NCBI GenBank assembly: GCA_034435395.1
Contig: DAOTXK010000064.1
Location: forward strand, 1-24,067
DNA from: DAOTXK01 sp034435395
GTDB lineage: Bacteria > Chloroflexota > Anaerolineae > Aggregatilineales > Ch27
DNA length: 24,067 nt
Direction of reading: 5' to 3'
Shown: piece after piece, positions 7,715-14,111 of the stretch
Layout of the letters: each line of letters begins with the position of its first letter
Numbering within the stretch: position 1 is the stretch's first letter
Notes under the pieces: model-generated
Databases searched by the model: none
Seen by the model: only the letters and a program-made list of their open reading frames with translations
Told to the model about the DNA's origin: nothing
Made by a program: the position numbers and the translations under genes

Positions 7715-8559
7715 CGGGGCAACTCGGTAAAAGTCATCAGCCGGATATTCTCGGCAGCCACGACCTCATGGGCCGCGTGGTGGACAAGGGCCGCCAGTTC
7801 ACGCTCGCGCGGCGCGGCATAGGGACTGTCCAGCCCGTCGGCGTAGCCGGGATGGCACATCAGTTCGGTGACTCCTGCCGACGGCAGCGTGGTCAGGATG
7901 ACCAGCAGTTCGCCCAGAATCGCCAGCCGGTCGTAGAAACTGCTCACGAACCGATCGGGCATGCGCACGCCCGGATGCGCGTCCATGATGGCATGAAGCT
8001 CATCAGCCACCTCCAGCGCATGGTCGTCCGGAAAGCGGCTCAACACCCAGCTATCCCTGGCCGTTTGTTGAGCGGTGTCGGCCAACGGCGGGCGGCGTAT
8101 GGGGATGCTGTACTTTGCGGCCAGGGAGAGGGTCACGCGCAGCGCCTCAGGCAGCACCAGTGCCGCGCCGTGATGCGAGTCCAGGTGGGTGGGCGGCCGG
8201 CCCGTCACCCGAAGAAAATGGTCAACCTGGGCGCTTAATTCCCGATGCAGGTCGTCGGCGGCCCATCGCCGGCCAGCGTGCGGGAGCGCGGCCGGCCCGT
8301 AGAATCGACCGTCGGCATCAACCAGCGTGGGCACTGATTCCGGCGGCAGGAGGGGGCGACCGCTGGTCAGGTTGAGATGCACCCCAATGCCCAGGTCCGG
8401 CGCGACTTCCAGGGCCGTTTCCAGGCCGGGGACCACGGCGGGGTAATTCATCATGGCCGTGGTCGAGGTGACGATGCCGCCCTGGTGAGCTTCCAGGATA
8501 CCGCGATTGATCCCTGCTGAACGGCCAAAGTCGTCGGCGTTGACGATCAGGTCCGGCAT
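7711..8559 (-). CDS. ChbG/HpnK (YdjC) family carbohydrate deacetylase
   Basis: Protein of 282 residues in the YdjC polysaccharide-deacetylase-like family, which removes N-acetyl groups from small amino-sugar oligomers or glycolipid headgroups using a metal. Diagnostic parts: LIVNADDFGRS at the N-terminus (metal Asp at 9/10), GVHLNLTSGRPL with H61, and THLDSHHGA with H125, H129 and H130. CHPGYAD near residue 235 is the usual C-terminal motif. No signal peptide, so probably cytoplasmic. It sits 23 bases after the GDPD gene and overlaps the methyltransferase by 4 bases. The HpnK branch acts in hopanoid headgroup synthesis, but no other hopanoid core gene is present, so the substrate is open. Confidence 0.88.
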   Translation of the reverse strand: MPDLIVNADDFGRSAGINRGILEAHQGGIVTSTTAMMNYPAVVPGLETALEVAPDLGIGVHLNLTSGRPLLPPESVPTLVDADGRFYGPAALPHAGRRWAADDLHRELSAQVDHFLRVTGRPPTHLDSHHGAALVLPEALRVTLSLAAKYSIPIRRPPLADTAQQTARDSWVLSRFPDDHALEVADELHAIMDAHPGVRMPDRFVSSFYDRLAILGELLVILTTLPSAGVTELMCHPGYADGLDSPYAAPRERELAALVHHAAHEVVAAENIRLMTFTELPR

Positions 8560-8582
8560 GTTTCTCCCACCGCCGCCAGGCT

Positions 8583-9356
8583 CTATCGCTCACCCTGCAA
8601 GACGGACCGCAGCACGTCCGGTCGGTCGGTGATGATCATGTCCACGCCCATGTCCCGCAGGGCGGCCATCCGCTCCGGACTGTTAACCACCCAGGTGTTC
8701 ACTCGCAGCCGACGGCGGCGCGCCCAGGCCATGTAGTTGGGCGTCACCTGGTGGTGCTCCGGATGATCGGCTTCGTGCGGAAAACCCCACATCAGCCATT
8801 CCCACCGCAGGCGGCCGGACACGTCCGGGGCATGTAAAAAACCGAGCGGAATCTGAGGAGCGATCCGGCGCATGCGCCGCAGCCGCAGGGGATTAAACGA
8901 AGAGACAATCACCCGCGAGGTCAGGCCATGGCGGGCAATCAGGTCGGCGACCAGCGCCTCCAGGCCATCCTGTTTGATGCCCAGACCCTTGAGTTCGACA
9001 TTCAGCAACAGCCTGTCACCCACCGCCTCAAATACCTCGGCCAGCGTGGGCACCCGTTCCCCGGCAAATCGCTGGTCAAAGTAACTCCCGGCATCCAGCG
9101 CCTTGATCTGGGCCAGCGTGAGATCGGCCACGCGCCCCCTGCCATCCGTGGTCGCGTCGACCGTGGCATCATGGATGACCACTGGCTGTCGGTCCGCCGT
9201 GAGCATCACATCCAGCTCCACCCCATCCGCGCCATATTGGGCGGCCAATTCAAAGGCGGCGAGCGTGTTGGCCGGGGCGTCGTGCTGAGCACCGCGATGG
9301 CCGAAGTTTAAGGTACGCCCCATATAAAACCGGTCCAGAGGCAGGCCACTAGGCAC
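8583..9356 (-). CDS. Glycerophosphodiester phosphodiesterase
   Basis: GDPD-family TIM-barrel enzyme of 257 residues that hydrolyses glycerophosphodiesters to glycerol-3-phosphate and an alcohol. Numbered from the GTG at 9356: the HRG motif at 20-22, NT at 30-31, metal ligands E47 and D49 in GVELDVMLTADRQPVVIHD, and the second catalytic His H62; LNVELKG and the C-terminal VNTWVVN / DMIITDRPD complete the barrel. No signal peptide is seen, so cytoplasmic action on phospholipid-derived diesters is likely. The GTG start has an ideal GAGGAG nine bases upstream (9366-9371), while the longer frame begins with a poorly supported TTG at 9383. ATG 9323 is the other possibility. Confidence 0.9.
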   Translation of the reverse strand: MPSGLPLDRFYMGRTLNFGHRGAQHDAPANTLAAFELAAQYGADGVELDVMLTADRQPVVIHDATVDATTDGRGRVADLTLAQIKALDAGSYFDQRFAGERVPTLAEVFEAVGDRLLLNVELKGLGIKQDGLEALVADLIARHGLTSRVIVSSFNPLRLRRMRRIAPQIPLGFLHAPDVSGRLRWEWLMWGFPHEADHPEHHQVTPNYMAWARRRRLRVNTWVVNSPERMAALRDMGVDMIITDRPDVLRSVLQGER

Positions 9357-9397
9357 AGTTTTTTTCTCCTCGCTACACGACAAAGCCTGCGCCAGCC

Positions 9398-9718
9398 TCA
9401 GTCGTCAGGGTCGAAGTAGAGCTGCACCTCGTCGCCCGATACGCGCACATCATAGCGCCGGGTAGGCGTGATCGCCGGCAGCGACAGCACCTCCCCAGTC
9501 CGGATGTCGAACCTCGCCCCATGGCGTGGGCACTCGATCGCGTAGCCGTCGAGTTCACCCTCAACCAGCGGGCCATCGTCGTGCGTGCAGGCATCCTCGA
9601 TCGCGTAATAAGCGCCATCAACGTTAAACACGGCGATGTAGCGCCCGTTTATGTCATACACCTCACGCTCGCCGGGACCAAGCTCATCCGTCCTGGCTAC
9701 AGTGATCCATCCTGCCAT
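9398..9718 (-). CDS. Rieske [2Fe-2S] ferredoxin
   Basis: Small soluble Rieske protein of 106 residues, like the ferredoxins of dioxygenases and NirD-type subunits. Cluster ligands are C44 and H46 in ACTHDDGPL and C63 and H66 in CPRHGARFD, the standard C-x-H...C-x2-H. The C-terminal VLSLPAITPTRRYDVRVSGDEV matches the family's last strands. ATG 9718 is chosen with GAGG 5 bases upstream; the frame is open to 9859, but those 47 residues overlap sufU and are not Rieske-like. It directly follows sufU, so its product may be a client, an electron donor for cluster assembly, or a redox partner of an enzyme outside this window. No oxygenase is nearby. Confidence 0.9.
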   Translation of the reverse strand: MAGWITVARTDELGPGEREVYDINGRYIAVFNVDGAYYAIEDACTHDDGPLVEGELDGYAIECPRHGARFDIRTGEVLSLPAITPTRRYDVRVSGDEVQLYFDPDD

Positions 9719-9782
9719 GATAACCTCTGCCGCCTCTCTGGCGTCGATAACTGAACCGCCTGACCGATTCCGGCTCATCCGC

Positions 9783-10178
9783 TCACTCATCGTCCTCGCC
9801 TGGCCAGCTGTGCAGGCCATACGCCCCCCCTTTGAGCACCTTGAGCGACAACAGCGCACACTTCAGGCGCACCGGCGTCAGGGGGATTCCCAGCATCTCC
9901 AGGATATCCTCTTTGCTGATCGCGCGCAGTTCCTCCAGTGTCTTGCCGATCATCTCCTCGCCCAGCATGGAGGCCGACGCCTGGCTGATGATGCAGCCTT
10001 CCCCATCCCAGCCAACCGCCTTCACCCGCCCTGCTTCATCCAGCTGGACCGTCAGGCGCAGGCGGTCGCCGCACAGGGGATTGTCATCCTGGTAGTCGAT
10101 GTCGGCGGGCTGCAAGATGCCGCGATTGCGCATGTTCTGACCATGATCGATGATCAGTTCCCGGTAGAAGTCATCCAT
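9783..10178 (-). CDS. sufU: SufU-type Fe-S assembly protein / zinc-dependent sulfurtransferase
   Basis: Protein of 131 residues with the IscU/SufU fold. The start MDDFYRELIIDH is typical. Zinc or cluster ligands are C36 and D38 (NPLCGD), C62 (GEGCIISQASAS) and C107 (PVRLKCALL). The residue before the last Cys is Lys, as in SufU, not His as in IscU. SufU accepts persulfide sulfur from SufS and passes it to SufBC2D. Unusual: C62 to C107 is 45 residues, close to IscU spacing, so the extra stretch of about 17 residues that Bacillus SufU has between these cysteines is absent. The gene is 20 bases after sufS, which supports the SufS-SufU pairing. Confidence 0.92.
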   Translation of the reverse strand: MDDFYRELIIDHGQNMRNRGILQPADIDYQDDNPLCGDRLRLTVQLDEAGRVKAVGWDGEGCIISQASASMLGEEMIGKTLEELRAISKEDILEMLGIPLTPVRLKCALLSLKVLKGGAYGLHSWPGEDDE

Positions 10179-10198
10179 CGCTTCTGCTCGCTTGCTCC

Positions 10199-11443
10199 TT
10201 ACAGGGTGAACACCTCTTTGACTTTGTACAGCGCTTCGATCAAGGCATCCACTTCGGCGAACGTATTATACAGATAAAAGCTGGCCCGCGTGGTCGCCGG
10301 GAGGCCATAACGCTCGTGCAGCGGCATGGCGCAGTGATGCCCGGCGCGCACGGCCACGCCCTCCGCATCCAGCAGCTGGGCCACGTCATGCGGGTGCAGG
10401 CCGTCCAGCACAAAGGCCGCCACTCCACCCCGTTGCGAAGCGTCAGGCCCATACACGCGCAGCCGAGGCACTTCCGCCAGCCGCTCCAGCGCATATTCGA
10501 TGATCTGCCGCTCGTAAGCATGAACCCGGTCCATGCCGACCTTGGCCAGATAGTCCACCGCCGCGCCCAGGCCGATCCCCTCGGCGATGCTGGGCGTCCC
10601 GGCTTCGTACTTCCAGGGCAGATCGTTCCACTCGCTGCCGCTGAGCCGCACCCGCCGGATCATATCGCCACCGCCCAGGAACGGCGGCATCGCTTCCAAC
10701 AGAGCGCGCTTGCCATAGAGCACGCCGATCCCGGTCGGCCCCAGCATCTTGTGCCCGCTGAAGGCCAGGAAATCCACGTCCAGCGCCTGCACGTCCACCG
10801 GCAGATGGGGCACGCTCTGCGCGCCGTCCGCCAGGACCAGCGCCCCGGCCCCGTGCGCCTTCCTGACGATCTCCGCCAGTGGCGTGATGGTCCCCAGCAC
10901 ATTGGACATGTGCGTGATCGCCACCAGCCGGATCGGCTCCGCCCGCAGGAACCGATCAAACGCCTCCAGGTCGAGCGTGCCCTCGTCCAGCACCGGGATA
11001 GCATGCAGGGTGAATCCCCTCTCTTGAGCAAGCAACTGCCAGGGCACGATATTCGAGTGGTGTTCCATTTCGCTGATCAGCACCGCGTCGCCCGGCCCCA
11101 GGTTTTTCCGCCCCCAGGTCTGTGCCACCAGGTTGACGCTCTCGGTCGTATTGCGGGTGAAGATGATCTCCCGCCAGGAAGCCGCGTTGATGAACGCTTT
11201 AACCTTGCGACGCGCCCCTTCGTAGGCCTCAGTCGCCGCTTCGCTCAGGTAGTGGATGCCCCGATGCACATTGGCGTTGATCGTGCGGTAGTATTCGTCC
11301 ATGGCCGTGATAACCTGGCGCGGCTTCTGGCTGGTCGCCGCGTTATCCAAATAAACCAGCCTCACGCCGGGCCGAATCTCCTGGTGGAGTATCGGGAAGT
11401 CTTCCCGTATCTGCTCAATATCTAACAGCGGTGTGGGCACCAT
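10199..11443 (-). CDS. sufS: Cysteine desulfurase SufS
   Basis: PLP-dependent class V aminotransferase-fold enzyme of 414 residues that takes sulfur from L-cysteine for Fe-S cluster assembly, leaving alanine. Visible parts: YLDNAATSQKP near 31-41, EMEHHSN with H129, the PLP-binding D206 (LADGAQS), the Schiff-base lysine K232 in SGHKMLGPTG, and the catalytic C371 in RAGHHCAMPL, which is the type II (SufS) active-site loop. The family-typical end ASFYLYNTFAEVDAL is intact. ATG 11443 has GGAG 8 bases upstream. It starts 22 bases after the second membrane paralog, with sufU 20 bases downstream. Confidence 0.96.
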   Translation of the reverse strand: MVPTPLLDIEQIREDFPILHQEIRPGVRLVYLDNAATSQKPRQVITAMDEYYRTINANVHRGIHYLSEAATEAYEGARRKVKAFINAASWREIIFTRNTTESVNLVAQTWGRKNLGPGDAVLISEMEHHSNIVPWQLLAQERGFTLHAIPVLDEGTLDLEAFDRFLRAEPIRLVAITHMSNVLGTITPLAEIVRKAHGAGALVLADGAQSVPHLPVDVQALDVDFLAFSGHKMLGPTGIGVLYGKRALLEAMPPFLGGGDMIRRVRLSGSEWNDLPWKYEAGTPSIAEGIGLGAAVDYLAKVGMDRVHAYERQIIEYALERLAEVPRLRVYGPDASQRGGVAAFVLDGLHPHDVAQLLDAEGVAVRAGHHCAMPLHERYGLPATTRASFYLYNTFAEVDALIEALYKVKEVFTL

Positions 11444-11465
11444 GCGCCAAACTCCATTCTCTCCC

Positions 11466-14057
11466 TCACTGATCGTCTGGCGAGGGGATGATTATGTCCT
11501 GCAGGTACAGAAGCCGTTCATCCGCGCGCGGGCCGTCCGTCTGCACTGGCAGGCGGACGATGTCCGGGTAGGTATACAGACCGGCAAAAAGCTGGTACAC
11601 GCCCGGTTCCAGAGTCGTCTCATCAAAAGATAGCACCGCCCGCTGAAAACCCAAACTGTTTTCCGGCCACAGCGATGTCCCCGTTTCGATCCCGCCGATC
11701 GGCCCATCCCACTGGGTGATGCGCGCGCCATCGGGGGTCAGCAGGTGCACGAACATGGTGTAATTATCCCGCACCGGGCCGAGCGCCTGCCAGTAGAAAT
11801 CTAGCTCGTAGTGCCCCGGCTCAAGGCGGGCGATGTCCACGTCCACCAGGCGCATCCTGCCATCAAAATCGACGTTCAGTCGGCCATCATCCACAAATAC
11901 CAGGTGCGGCGTCCGCAGCAAAAGGCTGCGGCATTGCCCCTCGCCCGGCAGGATGGTGCAGCCTTCCGCCACATCCCGATCCGTCCAGAAGCGCACCTGC
12001 TGGAATCCGGCGGGTAACAGGTACCGCGACGACCGCCAGCGCGCCGCCGCGTCGGCGTCATCGGGCACCAGATAGGTCTCCGGCTGCCCCGGCAGCAGGT
12101 CAAGGTGAAGCCAGCGGTCGTATAACCAGCCCTCGGCCCCAAATTCCCAGTACCCCTCGCGCGCCTCCGGCAGGTAATAGGAAATGGTCAGTTCCTTCTC
12201 CAGCCACCGCTCGGAGGGCACATCGCCCACGGGCCAACCGCCAAAGAAGGTATACGCCACGAAGTCCAGCGGCGGCCCCTCCGGCACCTCGAAGATCGTG
12301 ACCCGCCCATCCTCATACACCGGCGGCCCCAGCACCTTCGCCAGATGTCCGGCCATTGTCGATCCTTCGCTGAAGCCCCGGTGCACCACCACCACCCTCG
12401 CCCCGGTCAGGCGGATGATGGCCGCCTGCTGGGCCGGCGTCATCGCTGGCAGAAAGCCATTCTCCTGGGGAGGGCGCGCCGCCTCATTGACCAGATCGAT
12501 CATGGCCGGGTTGGCGGGCGTCCGGCGGATCACGTGCCCGGCGATCACCGGCTGATGGTGAATCGTCTGGTCAAAGAGCAGCCACAGTTTGACGAAGAAG
12601 TTCTCCGCCGGCAGGTTGAGCACCGGGCGGACCTCCCCCCGCGCCGCCGCCTCGGCCAGCTCCTGGTAATAGGCTGGCACGGTCACGCCCGTCGTGGGGA
12701 ACGGCGCGTAAAGCTGGTACTCCAGCAGCACGACTGCCGAGAGCAGGATCACGGCCCCGCCCTGCCAGAGTGACCAGCGCAGGCGTTTGATCCTGCCGCT
12801 GAGCGCCGCGCTGAGCGCCGCCCAGCCATAGGCGGCCATGACCGCCAGCGCCACCGCCGTGACATAGTTCATCCGTCCTGGCGTGCGGATCATCCCCAGG
12901 CCGGGGAGTCGCTGGTAGAGGATGTACGGCAGCGCGACCGTCGTGGCATAGTTGCCGCCGTCCACATAAAGATGAACGACCCTGTCGGCCACTTTGAGCA
13001 GCGGCCCCAACGAGATCACCATCGCCACCACCATGACCAGCAGCCAGGGCCAGACATCAGCGCGGCGCTTCCAGACGGCGACTCCGGCCAGCGCCACCGC
13101 CACCACGCCCAGGTAGGCCGGCCCCTCGATGATGTTGTCGTGGAGCACGTCGTAGGCCCACCCCGGCACCAGCCCCAGACGCTCGGCCACCGGGTTGAAG
13201 GGACTGAGTGTGATAAACGCGGCCAGATCGGTGGCGAAGACCACCGCTCCGGAATCGTCCAGGAAGCGCAGTTCGCCCCGCAGGTAGCTCAGGAACATCG
13301 GCGCGTAGAGAAAAGCCATGCCGGCTGCCGCCACCCCCACCAGCGCCCCCAGCGGCCGCAGCCATACCCGCCACGTCGCCCGGTTCTTCCAGGCCATGGC
13401 CGCGCCCCACAGCGCCGTCGTGGGCAACAGCTGAAAGGCGATGTTGGTCGTATGGGCGGCGGCAGTCAGGGCAAAAAAGAGGCCGCCCAGCGCGCCCGTC
13501 CGCCAGCCAGCGCCGCGCCAGATGCGGACCAGACTCCACAGGTAAAGCAGCCACCAGTAATTGACGATCAGGCCCAGATGCGCGCCGACCGCATGCCCCA
13601 GTCGCGTGGGGAAAAAGAGAAAGATCAGCCCGCCGAGCAGCGCCGCGCCGTCATGGCGAACCAGCTCCCAGCACAGCAGGTACGCCGCCCATCCGGTCAG
13701 GATGTTGCTGGCGAGAAACGTCAGGTTATAGGCGGCCAGCGGCGAAAACAGCAGAGCGAACGGCAGGCCGGACAGGTGAGTCCAGGGCGCTGCCCAGTGG
13801 ATGGGATCAAAGTAACCGGTCGGGTAAACGAGCAGCGGCTGATAGGCCGGATGCATCCCCCGCCACAGCGCCTCTTTGCTCCACCAGATCAGCCGGACCG
13901 ACTCAAAGGCATCGCTGAAATGGATGCCCGCCGCGTGCGTCTCCAGTTGGGCGATGACGGGGTATGTCATCACCAGCGTCGCCACGGTGGAAAACACCAG
14001 CGGCACCGCGCCATGCCGGAACCATCTCCGTTCCCCCAGCGCGACGATTCGTGCCAA
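11466..14057 (-). CDS. Large multi-pass membrane protein, GT-C glycosyltransferase-like (paralog B)
   Basis: Protein of 863 residues. The N-terminal part (about 1-470) is a bundle of roughly ten or more membrane helices. The first extracytoplasmic loop carries SDAFESVRLIWWSKEAL with acidic D49 and E52, as GT-C enzymes have an acidic residue there, and RTPGRMNY lies later. The C-terminal third is soluble and ends with a beta-rich domain (YTMFVHLLTPDGARITQWD ... PGVYQLFAGLYTYP). It aligns from its first residue with the gene upstream, 66 of the first 100 positions being identical by my hand count. A TTG start at 14057 is supported by the same TTG in the paralog and by GAGGAAAGG upstream. If a glycosyltransferase, it would use a lipid-linked sugar; this is inference. 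Confidence 0.65.
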   Translation of the reverse strand: MARIVALGERRWFRHGAVPLVFSTVATLVMTYPVIAQLETHAAGIHFSDAFESVRLIWWSKEALWRGMHPAYQPLLVYPTGYFDPIHWAAPWTHLSGLPFALLFSPLAAYNLTFLASNILTGWAAYLLCWELVRHDGAALLGGLIFLFFPTRLGHAVGAHLGLIVNYWWLLYLWSLVRIWRGAGWRTGALGGLFFALTAAAHTTNIAFQLLPTTALWGAAMAWKNRATWRVWLRPLGALVGVAAAGMAFLYAPMFLSYLRGELRFLDDSGAVVFATDLAAFITLSPFNPVAERLGLVPGWAYDVLHDNIIEGPAYLGVVAVALAGVAVWKRRADVWPWLLVMVVAMVISLGPLLKVADRVVHLYVDGGNYATTVALPYILYQRLPGLGMIRTPGRMNYVTAVALAVMAAYGWAALSAALSGRIKRLRWSLWQGGAVILLSAVVLLEYQLYAPFPTTGVTVPAYYQELAEAAARGEVRPVLNLPAENFFVKLWLLFDQTIHHQPVIAGHVIRRTPANPAMIDLVNEAARPPQENGFLPAMTPAQQAAIIRLTGARVVVVHRGFSEGSTMAGHLAKVLGPPVYEDGRVTIFEVPEGPPLDFVAYTFFGGWPVGDVPSERWLEKELTISYYLPEAREGYWEFGAEGWLYDRWLHLDLLPGQPETYLVPDDADAAARWRSSRYLLPAGFQQVRFWTDRDVAEGCTILPGEGQCRSLLLRTPHLVFVDDGRLNVDFDGRMRLVDVDIARLEPGHYELDFYWQALGPVRDNYTMFVHLLTPDGARITQWDGPIGGIETGTSLWPENSLGFQRAVLSFDETTLEPGVYQLFAGLYTYPDIVRLPVQTDGPRADERLLYLQDIIIPSPDDQ

Positions 14058-14111
14058 CGGTTGCCTTGCCTTTCCTCATCGATTGCCAGAGCAGCCTGGC
14101 CGCTCCCGGCG

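Noticed and set aside
726..8559. The HpnA-like epimerase and HpnK-like deacetylase taken as a hopanoid gene set
   Set aside because: They are 6 kb apart on opposite strands and no squalene or hopene cyclase gene is present; both families have many other members.
10316..11425. A 369-codon plus-strand frame
   Set aside because: Antisense to sufS, whose PLP lysine and catalytic cysteine are intact on the other strand.
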